A stretch of DNA of 64,000 bases, taken from the NCBI GenBank assembly GCA_903813345.2, contig CAIIXF020000010.1:27986425-28050424 (forward strand), given 5' to 3'. Origin of the DNA: Owenia fusiformis. Its lineage: Eukaryota; Annelida; Polychaeta; Sabellida; Oweniidae. Below, piece after piece: positions 13,877-25,404 of the stretch (its first letter is position 1; each line of letters starts with the position of its first letter). The translations under genes were made by a program, and so were the position numbers. Under the pieces are notes generated by a model that was not told the DNA's origin, made no database searches, and worked only from the letters and a program-made list of their open reading frames with translations.

Positions 13877-16302
13877 ATATATTATCAATATCTGTAATTT
13901 CATTCTTTATCTGCATGATCTTTGACACATGATCTTGGTAATAAATAACGAAAATTCCCCCTTTTGATTTGGATTGGACTTATCGTACAATCCCAATGTA
14001 CTTTGCATGTTATCCTATAATGTAATCTCACGTACAGGACGTACTGTGATAAATATACTGGTAAATATACTGTATATTCAAATATTTATATTCTTATCCA
14101 ACACTGAATTTGTGGAATGTTCCGCTTATATAGCTGTTTGAAAATCACCATCATGCTAAGCCACATCCTTGCTGCAAGGGTATTTTACAAGTATATAATT
14201 TAAGCATAAATGAAGTCCTTTGAAGAAGGATATGGCTAAACCATGCCATCTCATTTCTTCCCAGTCTTGAGATGCCATGATTATTATAATGGGTTGGATT
14301 TGGTGATCCAAGAGAGCCCATATTTGAGGATTTTTGAGATTTTCGCCTCAGCTTATATTAATTGAAGTCGTTGTATATCATCCGTGCCTGTGATGGCAAT
14401 GTCTAAAAATGCATTTGTATTCTATGTAATGAATGGACATACTATAAGGGCAATAATTACATGATAACCAGCACAGTTAGTGACAGTTGTAACTTATCCC
14501 ATCAAAATAAAACATACAGATTATGTATCATAATATCACAGGGCATGTTTCTGGTAATACTGGTCCATGATTCTTGATTATACCACCCAAAGAGCCCCCG
14601 ATAAATCCAAGTAGTGAAAAAAAAGTTTTGCCTTACTACACCACAATATTAAACATCTTACCATATATCTGGATAAATGGAACCAATTATAATCCATTAT
14701 TCAACACTAGTGAAACGAAGCAACTTGGATTTGTCCTTTTTCACTGTACCGCAATCCTTGTCCCTTTTCACTGTTCCGCGATCTGTTCCATTCGGTTTCC
14801 AATTTCTGAGCTACATATGGGCTTGTTTGTATGTTTCCTTGTTACTTTTTCATGTTTCTAGTTTACTGTTGCTAGTTAATGTTATGCTAGTCTGTGTTCT
14901 GATGAAAAACGGTTTATTTGGATTTTTTCTTTTTACTTGTATCATCTGAACGGATAATAGCGTGTATCTCATGTCATCCCATCCAGCATACTATTGGCTA
15001 GCTGAAAAAATACTCCAGTTCGGTGGGTGAGTTATGTGATATTTATCACTCACAACTGGTGGGATGGCCAGAGAGACAAATTGTTTTCACCTCTGTGTCA
15101 GAACGCAATGTTCCTGTTTATATTTAGAAATGGTGATATGCTCCATATTGACTGTAATATGATCAGAGTAGTATGAAACTTATCTTCAAAACAGACATAA
15201 CGGGCCAAAATACTGGATTTTGAATGATAGTACGTTGTTATCGGGACAATTTATGATGTACATGTATTCTAAGTCTGTGCGTTATCTTAACATACTCTTT
15301 ATATACTAGTCTTACTCACTTAGTTATATTTTGAGAACATTGTAAACGCTTATTACAAAACAAAAGAAGAAGCATGGTTAACATCATAAGTTACCCGGAT
15401 GTTTTACTATAGACAATTGTAATAAGGCCAACGTAACATCATTCTGAATGCTCTAGATCTGATACTCGTACTTTTACCGTTCTTGTTGCACAATCTCTAA
15501 TTGAATAATATGAATCCACTATGTTCACAATGTTTCTTCATTCATAAAGCTCATAAACATACCCGAGAATAATTCACATTTCATTGTTGATAAATTCTCT
15601 ACTACTCTCAGTTCCTAAGTTATAATTACCAATAGATCTTGCCGATCGCTATGCCCCAGATGTACCTAAACGGTCCTGATAATGGCCCATTTACTGCGGA
15701 CCGAACATGGCGCAGTATACAAATCGTTTCACGCACGGCCACACTCTAGATTTTCTCTATGGGTTGAATTTATTAATCGCCACAAATCAAACTATGTTGA
15801 CATATAATATTTCTCCACAATACAAGTTTCTTAACTTAATAGTTTCCTCAAAGGATTCAATAAAAGTGTTTATTGAAAGTAGAGGCGGTCTCGAATAATG
15901 TATGGCGATGTGATGACATTGTTACGTAACTTGAAAGGCCCAGGTCAAGATTTGAAGATTTATCTAATATCATCCAACTATTATTTGCCATGACTGAAAA
16001 TGGTTGACTCCGAAAAAGGTGTCTTCTTTTAATATACTTTTAATTTTCAAGTACTTAATTATCCGGCCATTTACAATAAATCTCTGAGGGAAAGCTCTGA
16101 AACTGTGAAACCGACATGTTGTGACACACCTTTATAGGAGAAAAATAATTTCATGTATATTCATATTGCTTAAGTGTAAGTGAAGTAGTGTATGCTTGAG
16201 TTCACGCAGAAGCAATTATTGCATAATTCCATGCTTATATAAATTACACGGATTGAGCAGAGAGGCTCGTTGCTCTCGTAATGCATACCGTGACATACTG
16301 GG
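13877..16302. other. Intergenic, no gene seen
   Basis: Contains the catcctt element at 14164-14231, followed by ~45 bp (taaaccatgccatctcatttcttc...) that recurs near 63887-63925. A small hairpin lies near 15012-15062 (ccagttcgg...gtgagt / actcac aactgg). Open frames at 14574-14949 are not protein-like. Confidence 0.45.
14164..14231. mobile_element. Tiny MITE, catcctt...aaggatg family (copy 3)
   Basis: Runs catccttgctgcaagggta through aagcataaatgaagtcc to gaagaaggata. It is the reverse orientation of the 8589 copy with a slightly longer middle. Confidence 0.65.
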
Positions 16303-16598
16303 TATGATCCAGGACCCGTTCAATCGCGAGTAAGTTCCCGATGAAATTGCAAATAAATACGAGATTCTTAAAATCACCTGGGAAAATGAATCGAAAGGGT
16401 AAAAATAGACATTCCTGTTCTCTTGATACTTCAGCTATACTTCTAAAACAACATATTAATATAGAATGGCATATATATGATTCTTTTCAGTGGCACGTTA
16501 GATATACTGTATGCAACATCGTTTTGAACTGTATTCCTGAAGAATCAAATAAGAGTAAGGTGTATTTTGGTCGCGATTGAACGGGTCGTGAATCATGC
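16303..16598. mobile_element. MITE with ~28-bp TIRs
   Basis: The left end (gtatgatccaggacccgttc, then aatcgcga) is repeated inverted at the right end (tcgcgattgaacgggtcgtg, then aatcatg). The ~240-bp interior holds a 79-codon open frame that resembles no known protein. Confidence 0.7.
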
Positions 16599-17536
16599 CG
16601 GTGTTTATTTATTGTTCTGTTTATTTTGACTTTATTTCCTGAAGCTTGTGATCCAGAGCATAAACATTCGTATTAAATCAGTTACAAATATTTACAACAT
16701 ACAATCTAGATAATGAATGATTAACATGTTATTATTTACACGAAGAAGTTCTGCTCATACTGCATACATCGAATCTGACTTACATACTGCACATACTGCA
16801 TGACTTACTGCCTAAGCCTAACATCACCAAACACATTTGTGTTGGCATATTTCTGGAGTTTGACTCATATATCTTTGTCTAGCATAGATCGAGACTTACA
16901 AATGGAAAGGTTCATCTCTCAGAGAAAATCTTACTATTTTTACATCTGAACGGATGTGTGTAGCATCTATAAAAACCCTTTCCTACTAATACACAACATG
17001 GACCTTTTGAAATGAACTTTTGCCCCATAGAAATAATTCTTAACTAAAGAGGGCAATGCAATCAATCTATGTTTATTTGAAGAGAAAGGGAAAGGCTAGG
17101 ATTCTACCGCTGCTGCCATCTTTATATCGATCCAAAACCCGTGGTTTATCTCTTTATCAAAACAATACTATTAGTCTAGCTTGTGATACCTGTCCTTTGT
17201 TAATTTTTTCTTTATTGGGACATATTATTGACACATTTAAGTGGTGGTCTCTAAGAAGTATTGTCATTCATCATGGTAGTGTAGAGTGTGGTGGTACCAC
17301 GGGTATTCTGAAAGCCCATGGTGGTACGTATGAAGCTTTTTTGCACATCTCAGCTTCGCTGTGGAAGCTTTTGGCAATGTGGAAGTGTTTGACTGTGCAA
17401 AAATCCAGACTTCATTTCCTTGGTAAAACTCCCGAATCCACATCTCGATCTTCTCCCTTTTAGTTTAATAAGGAGAACATTACAAGTAACATTAATTATG
17501 TAATATTGACCATTCAATTCCAAAATTAATACTTAC
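16599..17536. other. No gene supported; possible 3' part of zinc-finger gene
   Basis: The last zinc-finger exon at 17537 ends in a donor, so a terminal exon of that minus-strand gene should lie here or further left, but I could not identify one. The plus-strand 135-codon frame at 17056-17463 is not protein-like. Sequence at 17430-17536 matches the introns that flank the other zinc-finger exons. Confidence 0.4.
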
Positions 17537-20500
17537 ACGTTGGGAAGCTGGGCATGTATTCTTGTGCCTCTTGAGAGAATCCATCCTCGGGAAGATATTT
17601 TTGCAACCGCTGCACTGGTGGTCTTTTACGTGAACGCGTTTCCTGTGCTGTAGCATACACCTTGAGTTTTTGAATGATTTGCTGCAAATTACGCAAACGT
17701 ATTGTGCCTTAAAAGTGGATGCCTACAAAATACAAAATGCGCATACAAAATCCAGAGCCCTACAAAAACAATTCATTTTTCATTTTGATATATCAATGGT
17801 CCCATGAATTAGTGAGTGATACAAGAAGAGAGATGTCAGCAAAACAAATACAAAGTTTACATTGTAATATTTACTTAAAATACAAATAGTTTACATAAGT
17901 TATTAGTTCATATTTACTTTTTGTAATATTTACTTGAACAACAAAAAGGTTTACATAAGTTATTAGACGTTCACCTGATAAGAGATTTCATAAGAATATA
18001 ATTAACTTAATTACTTGGAATTATGACCAATTAAAAAACCATTTTACAGCAACGGCTTTGGTATGCAAACAAAACAGCATCTTGATTTTCAGCGAAACGG
18101 AAAAATGAATATACTCGTTTGAATGAACTCAAGTAACTCATTTGAGTGACTCAATTCACTCATACGAGTGGTTCAGTTTACTCTTTCGGGTATTGTTGTA
18201 GGCAAGCCGCGCGCAAGTATACAATTTAAGTCATATCTTCTCCTCTCCAGCTAGAACTTATCACATCTGGCAAATTCGGAAATTGTAGGAATAGCATCCC
18301 TGAAAACGTATAGTACTGCTTTGTCGCCAACAGCACGCATTTGGTGAAGACAATCTAGACCGTATTATAAATTTTCTGCATCAACAGTTAAAAAGTTTTC
18401 GAGAAACCTCCTAATCTAATTATGTCCGCTTTAGAACGTCACCCATATCGAATACAGCCACAGAGTTTCTTGACTTTCCATCTTTGTTTTGTTCCTGCAT
18501 GTCTTTTACTTCGTTCGTACTTAGAAAACTGAAATCCTTGTTCACCCAAGGAATATCAATATAACTATAATACTTAATGTTTGTCACACTCTTTCCCTCA
18601 GTTTCAAACCTTTTTAAAATATTTTTTGACCAATGGGAACTGTCTCATTTATGGCCAATATCCTTATTATCCAATGACAGCACAGACATGTTATCACTAT
18701 TTACCAAAAACATAATTTTCTGTTTCGTTTGCATAGAAAAACTGTTGCCGGACAATGGGTTTAAAAATGGTCCTTATACCAAGTGATTAAGTTAATTATA
18801 TTCTTATGAAATCTCTTATCAGGTAAACTAATAACTTATGTAAACGTTTTGTTGTCTAAGTAAATATTACAAAAAGTAAATATGAACTAATAACTTATGT
18901 AAACTATATGTTTTTTATTAAATATTACAATGTAAACTTTATATTTGTTCTGATAACATCACTCACACTGTATCAAGGTTGTGTATCACTATTGCATGGT
19001 ATCATTATATGTTCATATTTCACTACTCAAGCATGACTTGAACCCAGGTAGTCAATCAGACCGAGAGGGCTCTTTTAAAAAAAATTCGAGTGCATGCAAT
19101 CAAAAAATTGGCACCGTTAACATAGGATGCACCATCTAACAGTTGGCAAGTATGGATGGTTCTGTTTTACATCCTAATGCAAAACAACAAAGAGTGCTAG
19201 CTTCTATCAGACACTACCCTGCGCGCAGAGTCTAGTTATTAACTACCCTCTGTCTAGTATAGACTAATAATCATTCCAAATCTACGCTGGCCCTTTCTTA
19301 ACCAATCAACGAAGTTGAAGGAACACGTGCTAAATACGTGCTCATTAACTATGCGGTGATGTCAGACGAATTGACCGTATAGAAAGTCGTCCGTATTTCG
19401 ACGACGAATTCTGATTGGCTCGCTGAGATCAGAGATTTATTGTAATTTGAAAGAGTGAAGACAAAGCCCTCTTTTAAGAAGTGACTGAGTCGAATTAATG
19501 CAAATGCTAATCAGATACAGGCTCTCTAATAAGAAGACCATTGCAAGTAATTATTAATTATGTAACAATTGCAAAAATAATGCTTATACTTACACGTTTG
19601 GAATATGTGTATGTATCTTTAGATTGATGCCTCTGGAAGGAATGTCCCCTCTTGTAGATTTCTTTGTAGCCGCTGAACCTGTTTTGCTTCTTTACGTGAA
19701 CGCATCTCATGTGCTGCAGCTTATATTTCAAGGTTTTGAATGATTTGCTGCAAATTACACAAACGTATTTTGCCATCGAAGTGGATGCCTACAAAATACA
19801 AAATACGCTATACACAATCCAAACCCGTACTAAAAACAGTTAATTTCGTTGGTAAAACGCCCGAATCAGCGTGCACATCGCCTCCCTATGTTGTTTAATA
19901 AGACGAACGTTTCAAGTTGCATTAATTATAATTGAACGTTACAATTGCAAAACGTAATACTTACATATTTGGAAACTGGGCACGTATTCTGAGAATGATG
20001 CCTCTTGAGGGAATCCTTCCTCTTGTAAATTTTTTTGCAACCACTGCATTGGTGTTTTTCTTGTACGTGAACGCGTCTTAGGTGCTGCAGCATATACTTG
20101 GAGGTTTTGAATGATTTGTCGCAAACTTCACACGTGTATTTTGTTTTAAAAGGGGATGCCTACAAAATTCAAAATACGTGTACAACATCCAGACCCCAAA
20201 ATTGCAATTAACATTAACCCTAAAACTTTAAAGAAGTACTAATGAAAAAATCTAGAGGAGGGTCAATCTCCCCCCTTCAGACATTACGGTTGATTATAAA
20301 TTGAACGTTACAAAACAGTAATACTTACATATTTGGAAGCTGGGCATGTATTCTTAGATTGATGACTCATGAGAGACTCCTTCCGTTTAAAAATTGTTTT
20401 GCAGCCACTGCACTGGTGTTGGACTTTTACGTGAGCAGTTCGCATGTGCAGCAGCAGCCTATACCTCAAGCTTTGAAATGATTTGCTGCAAATTACGCAA

Positions 20501-21105
20501 ACGTATTTTGCCATCGAAGTTGATTCCTACAAAACAAAAAATAGGCAAAATATATACACAATCCATACTGGCGTTTAACGCAACCCGGTGTGAAAGAATA
20601 ATAAGGGAAAGAGGTTACCATATAAAACAACGGAGAGTAGGACCATAAATTGATAGGACCACCTACCCATTTATTTGATATTTTTGTCAACCACAAATGG
20701 TGCGAGTGGAATTTTTTCTTCATATTAGAGATTGGTAAAATGTAATATTAGAAAGGTTTGTTAAAGCCCCCATATTAAGTTTAAACCGCTTTGGCTAAAA
20801 CACCCGAATCTGCGTGCACCTCGCCTCCCTATATTGTTTAATATAAGAACATTGCAAGTAAAATTAATTATACATTGAACGTTACAAGTGCAAAACGTAA
20901 TACTTACATATTTGGAAACTGGGCATCTATTCTGAGAATGATGTCTCTTGAGGGAATCTTTTCTCTTGAAGAATTGTTTGCAGCCGCTGCACTGATGTTG
21001 GACTTTTACGTGAACGCGGCTCATGTGCTGACTTCTATTCTTGGAGTTTGTGAATGATTTGCTGCAAACTCCACAAGCGTACTGTGCCATGGAGATGGAT
21101 TCCAT
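17537..21105 (-). CDS. Poly-zinc-finger gene, five tandem exons
   Basis: Minus-strand exons are 21105-20908 (ATG), 20526-20329, 20159-19965, 19788-19594 and 17722-17537. Their lengths are 198, 198, 195, 195 and 186 nt. All begin and end in phase 0, with gtaagt donors and tag acceptors for exons 2-5. Each encodes ~65 residues: a C2H2 finger (C-x2-C-x12-H-x3/4-H, as in YVCVICSKSF...H...VHV) then a C2HC finger (CSGC...KRxDSLKRHxSQNxC). Introns are also similar between units, so the array grew by recent segmental duplication. If all are joined, at least 324 residues and ten fingers result; because exons are phase 0, skipping or mutually exclusive use is equally possible. The presumed role is nucleic-acid binding. 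The first exon lacks an aligned acceptor and instead has MESISMAQ, so it is taken as the start. No terminal exon was found, so the gene may be incomplete or decaying. Confidence 0.7.
17812..18966. mobile_element. Long-TIR DNA transposon, ~1.15 kb
   Basis: The first ~260 bp (gtgagtgat, then repeated gtttacataagttattag blocks, to about tatgcaaacaaaacag) are repeated inverted at the right end (ctgtttcgtttgcata ... atcactcac). Internally each TIR carries two copies of the tttacataagttattag block. The ~640-bp centre has no transposase I can recognise, so it is non-autonomous. It sits in the intron between the fourth and fifth zinc-finger exons and explains why that intron is ~1.9 kb while the others are ~170-380 bp. 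Confidence 0.8.
19215..19509. mobile_element. MITE, TACCCTGC family (long form)
   Basis: Begins taccctgcgcgcagagtcta and ends with ctcttttaagaagtgac...aatgcaaatgcta, as in the 80-bp copies, but with ~215 bp more in the middle. It is probably the fuller form from which the short copies derive by internal deletion. It lies in the zinc-finger gene intron. Confidence 0.7.
19594..19788 (-). CDS. Zinc-finger exon with a degenerate second finger
   Basis: Fourth exon of the array. The first C2H2 finger is intact, but the second reads RFSGYKEIYKRGHSF...DTY where siblings have QCSGCK...NTC. All three cysteines that would bind zinc are gone (C to F, C to Y, C to Y), while the reading frame and splice sites are intact. 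The finger cannot bind zinc in the usual way. Confidence 0.7.
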
Positions 21106-21181
21106 GTCTACTAATGCTCTGATGATGTCGACTTGTATACTCGCTGCATTTCATATAAATACATTGAAGGTGGTGTTACTA

Positions 21182-21262
21182 TACCCTTTGCATTCGTTTG
21201 ACTTCACTTCTTAAAAGAGAGCTTCGTCTTCAGTAGTTTAACCGGACTCTGCACTCACGTAG
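21182..21262. mobile_element. MITE, TACCCTGC family (inverted copy)
   Basis: Reverse orientation of 9698-9778: taccctttgcattcgtttga through ttaaaagagagcttcgtctt to the decayed end gactctgcactcacgtag. It lies ~80 bp upstream of the zinc-finger start codon, in the promoter or 5' UTR. Confidence 0.75.
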
Positions 21263-23408
21263 TGTTACTAATAAGTGGATCCTTCAACTAACCTCATCTC
21301 TACCTTGCGGAAACAAAAGCTTAACCAAATCCACTTGACAAGCAAACATATTTGTATTAAATATTTATATAATCTCATTGAAAGTGTTGGTATCTTTCTC
21401 CACAATTTGCATTGTTATAATCCTTGGAATAATCATGGATATTTAAATTCCTAGTATCCGTGTTCCAAATATTTTCTAGTATAATGCTAATTTTTAGCAT
21501 TTATTCATCATTTTCATGCTCATTTTTAGTATTTATTCAACATTTTCACGAGTGTCCTCCTTATTCATTACTGTTGACAAATGATCACAAATCCTCCACA
21601 AGCTAATATTACCAAAGATTATCTGTTGTTTACGAGACTGTTCATGATACTTTTCATTAACTATATGCATATTTAAAAACTGGATGAAGTAATTCTTGAG
21701 ATATGTTTACTCTAATTTGGGCTAATACTGAACTGTGAAAAAATAACTCGCATAGAAAACAGCATTTGAGGTTCAGGAGATCAATAGGAGGGCATGGCGA
21801 TTTTCAAAGCATGTGTTTTTAAGTTACTCTTCTATTAAAATATGGCGTTGGTGGTTCAGCGATATCACCCCTGTGCATCGGCCAGTCCTACTACTAGTGA
21901 CATCTATTAATCATACTACTCTACTTCTGTTATGGAGCCATGTTTCCCAGTTGCAGTTGTCTCATCTGGTTAGCTTAAAAACGTAATTTGAGATACCAGA
22001 TTTAGAGGAAAAAAAGTTATTAAAATATGCTACTCAAAATTACTTAGTTTAATAAAAGAACAACCCAATAAATTAGATATATCGCATGGTAATAACACAA
22101 GCTTGCTTTCAGCTGGTCTTTATCCCTTCAATGAATGAGAGAGTAGTCTAATATAGATATCATGTATAAAATCGTATACAGAGAGGGCTATGTAAGATGG
22201 GACACTTTGCATACCTTTAAAACAATAAGTAAACAGAGACGAACCATGTAACATACCAAAACATGAGGAATTTTATGGACCTTTAGAAGACACAGTCACA
22301 TGGCACTTATTCACTAAGGCTGCCGTCCCAGGCTGTGTTGTCGGAATGCCGCCGGAGAAATTTCTGAAACGTTATCCATAAAATAATGAAATGTTATATT
22401 TGATCTTGTAATAGAATCACCAGTGGTTAAGTATTTCCAGATTCAATCAACATTTTTAGTTCAAGACAAATATGAGGTGGATAATTTAATTTCCAAATAA
22501 ATCGATTGTGCAAATAAAAAATTCTGAAATTCAAATGACGAAGTTCAATCAAAACAAGCCCCGATCCGTACAAAGTGGAAACTGTCTAAGGGTAAAAACA
22601 TTATCAAGCACCTTTTCTCAGATTACATCCGCAATGAAATCATAATTCATGAAGCCGTATTGACACAGTCTTACTATCAAAATAGTTTTGTCAGAATTAC
22701 AAATTGAGTATGTAAGAACAGTGTTAGAATCCCTGAATAGTATAGTAGGTAGCTGTTGTTCTGTGGCACTGATCAAACATTCCCCTTGGTCGATAATATC
22801 AATAGAACGATCTCAGATCATATACAAGCACAATGCTAAGGGCTCGTGATTTGGATTCTCGTTTTTCACCATAGGAATAAATGAAGTTAAGCCAATTGAT
22901 ATAAAAAATAAATGTGTATGATTCGGATGATTAACATGACTTGAACAACATACTGAAATACCAGTTTATCTGTTCATAATAAACACTTGGGTACATGCTA
23001 AATGAGAAAATGAGAAATGCACGTCTAGCACTTCGTTTTTTATATCGTTAAGAGAGACGGGACAATAACATTTACACAAAAAGTATTCAACGGGACTTGT
23101 GTAAATATATAGACGTGACCCGACCTTAGTCTCGTCTGATGGTGAATAACAAATGGCAACATATTACAGTGTAATACAGATACAGGTAGGATAACTAAAT
23201 TCATTAGTTTATAAGCCTGGTAAATCGTTTACTTAAACCAATTAATAACCCCATAATCTCATTAAAGATTACTTAGGCAATATATAAATTGGCTTTGGAA
23301 CTATATTTACATGTATATGTCAGTATGAGTTATTCTGTGACAGTTGTTTCCTTCACTACATTTGTAAGTAATGCTCGGAATTAGAAAAATAGTCACATTT
23401 TCCATTTC
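21263..23408. other. Intergenic, no gene; possible 5' exon of Mab-21 gene at end
   Basis: No protein-like frame. At 23154-23186 ATGGCAACA...ATACAG|gtagga could be a 5' exon splicing to the acceptor ttccatttcag at 23410. Joined this way it would hold only a short upstream frame ending before the Mab-21 start. Confidence 0.4.
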
Positions 23409-23442
23409 AGAATGGAACACTTGAAGATCAAGACTAGTAGAC

Positions 23443-24648
23443 ATGGCAACCATATCAACAAGTCGTCGAGGTGAACCTTCCAAGAGGCGTAAACGAAAGG
23501 TCAGATTCATCAAGGAATCCAAAAATCCAATCAAGTTTGAGAGAATTTACAACGAGGCGACTTACTACCCTGAACCGACGATACTGAGAGACGCACTGGA
23601 AACATTCTACGAAGATGTCGTCCATATAGACCCAGATCTTGTTAAAAAGACACGCAGGATCTGCAAACATTTCATGTTCTTCATGTTCAATAGAATCAAA
23701 CGCAACAGGCACAATGTCTACTTTGACGAGCCTATATTCACAGGGAGTATATTTAATGAGTTGCAATGTACATCACTCGAGAAGGCAGTTGTCATGTTAC
23801 CAATAAGGATCGAAAAACTGAAAGTGCAAAGGACTGAACCTGGGTATGTAGTGGCTCCTTTGAGAATCCACCGTTCCCAGTTGGAGGACGAACAAGGATT
23901 ACCCAATACATGGAAAAGAACGAGATCGGAAGATGGCTTGTATATTTCTCCACTGGCTGTCCTACGGGTGGTTCATGAAATATTCACAAGATTTGTGACA
24001 GTGCCCGACAACATGGGCATTAGCAATGTTGAGCTTATGCCTCTTGAAGAGACACCCGGTAGAGTTGTCGTGGTGCTAAATGGTGCAATATATGTGAACA
24101 TTATACCTGCTATATATCCAAACAAAGACATCGAAAAGGAGTCCAATTCGAAAAGGGACACCACGGAACTATTCTTTGTGACGAGACCGTATGACTTTGA
24201 TGAAAACGCCCAGTCTGATATGTTATGGCGGATATGTTACTTTCCCAAAGAGAAACACATGCACCAAATGATTGACGTAACCGACAGGGGTATGAGGAGA
24301 AAAGCATTGCAGATTATGAAAGCATTCTTGAAACAGGATAACACCCTCGTTATCCTGAACTCCTACCATCTGAGGACAGTCCTGTATCACATTTTTGATG
24401 AAGTAGTCGACAGTTCTCCGAGATGGCAAAGAGACCCCTTGGAATCTTGCTTCCAGACTTTTCTGCAAAAACTAGCGTTTTATGTGCAATCGAAAAACTT
24501 GCCAAACTTTTTTCAAAACAGTTTCAACTTACTGTCAAATATTCCACCACGAAATCTAGCTGCTTTGCAAGGGCGATTGACATATCTGATGCAGAATCAG
24601 GCCGATGTTTTACGTTTATTACGGAAACGTAGAACACAATCATTATGA
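23443..24648 (+). CDS. Mab-21/cGAS-like protein, likely pseudoenzyme
   Basis: Uninterrupted 401-codon frame. An in-frame TGA lies 21 nt upstream, so this ATG is the first usable start; a 3' splice site (tttcag) 33 nt upstream suggests a non-coding 5' exon. A basic N-terminus (residues 8-20) precedes a nucleotidyltransferase-fold core. The GS motif is at G101-S102. The position that carries E-x-D in cGAS-type enzymes is E114-K115-A116, with the same 13-residue spacing. The third acidic position in the strand YVNIIPAI is N219. The C-terminal Mab-21 helical domain is clear (LWRICYFPKEKH, RRKALQIMKAFL, NSYHLRTVLYHIF, residues ~261-320). Mab-21 family members include cGLR immune sensors, MAB21L and ITPRIP proteins. 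With two of three metal ligands lost, catalysis is unlikely, so a binding or scaffold role is inferred. No transmembrane segment was seen. Subfamily is uncertain. Confidence 0.85.
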   Translation: MATISTSRRGEPSKRRKRKVRFIKESKNPIKFERIYNEATYYPEPTILRDALETFYEDVVHIDPDLVKKTRRICKHFMFFMFNRIKRNRHNVYFDEPIFTGSIFNELQCTSLEKAVVMLPIRIEKLKVQRTEPGYVVAPLRIHRSQLEDEQGLPNTWKRTRSEDGLYISPLAVLRVVHEIFTRFVTVPDNMGISNVELMPLEETPGRVVVVLNGAIYVNIIPAIYPNKDIEKESNSKRDTTELFFVTRPYDFDENAQSDMLWRICYFPKEKHMHQMIDVTDRGMRRKALQIMKAFLKQDNTLVILNSYHLRTVLYHIFDEVVDSSPRWQRDPLESCFQTFLQKLAFYVQSKNLPNFFQNSFNLLSNIPPRNLAALQGRLTYLMQNQADVLRLLRKRRTQSL

Positions 24649-24896
24649 AAATTTCCATTTTTGGGAGATGCATATGAATTTGTTGCATAGTTTCAACAAA
24701 ATGCATTTTCAAAAGTACCGTCTTCTAATCACAAAATCCAAAGACCGCTGGAACGCTGCTAAGGCTATTAACGGCACAATAATTGTGATATTTATAGGAT
24801 ATCCTGGCGAGGCGTACAAGTGCGGATATCAATATCAGGAGTAAATTAAAATGATATTCTGAAAATATCAGAGGATGTTCTTATTATCCTACACTT

Positions 24897-25057
24897 AGTG
24901 TACTAAATGTATAAAAATGTATAAATCAACAAGCGGAGTATATGTAATATCCTCCGCACATTGCTTTCCGGAGTATCGTGCCTATATCCTCCGCTTATTC
25001 ATTTTGCCATTAGATATCAAATTTATTTTTTAATGTTATTATACATTTAGTACATCA
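24897..25057. mobile_element. Palindromic MITE
   Basis: The ends tgtactaaatgtata and tatacatttagtaca pair. Inside, gcggagtatatgtaatatcctccgc and related cctccgc blocks form further inverted repeats. No coding capacity. It lies downstream of the Mab-21 gene. Confidence 0.65.
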
Positions 25058-25334
25058 AGAGAAGAATAAGGCATCGTATGTTCCCGTATTTCTATTTTTA
25101 TAGACTTGTTTCCGATTTACAATGCTTACGTCCATTTCACTGTATTTTTGGTACAATTAATAAATATGATCAGAGATAAAACAAACAGATCGTTTATTGA
25201 TAACTAAGTAGTTGATTATTAACCATCAGGTAGAGTTAGGTGATGAAACATTGTGGACCTTGTCCCTACTCAAGATAAGACCCCACATCCAACAAACTAA
25301 CTGTATATCAATGAGTCAAAAGATACCGTTATGG

Positions 25335-25340
25335 TATAAA
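25335..25340 (+). promoter_or_regulatory. Possible TATA box of Ig gene
   Basis: TATAAA in ggtataaacttc, 65-70 bp before the start codon at 25405, a distance that would leave a 5' UTR of ~40 nt. Position is the only support. Confidence 0.3.
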
Positions 25341-25404
25341 CTTCACAAAATAAAAAGAATCCGTTAGAATTTCGTCTTTAGAACAAAGTAAACGAATCTC
25401 AAGT

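Noticed and set aside
14574-14949. Two overlapping hydrophobic open frames
   Set aside because: Low-complexity Phe/Leu-rich translation from AT-rich DNA, with no splice or homology support.
16341-16580. 79-codon open frame
   Set aside because: Lies wholly inside an inverted-repeat MITE and resembles no protein.
17056-17463. 135-codon plus-strand frame
   Set aside because: No recognisable domain. Part of it overlaps intron-like sequence shared with the zinc-finger units on the other strand.
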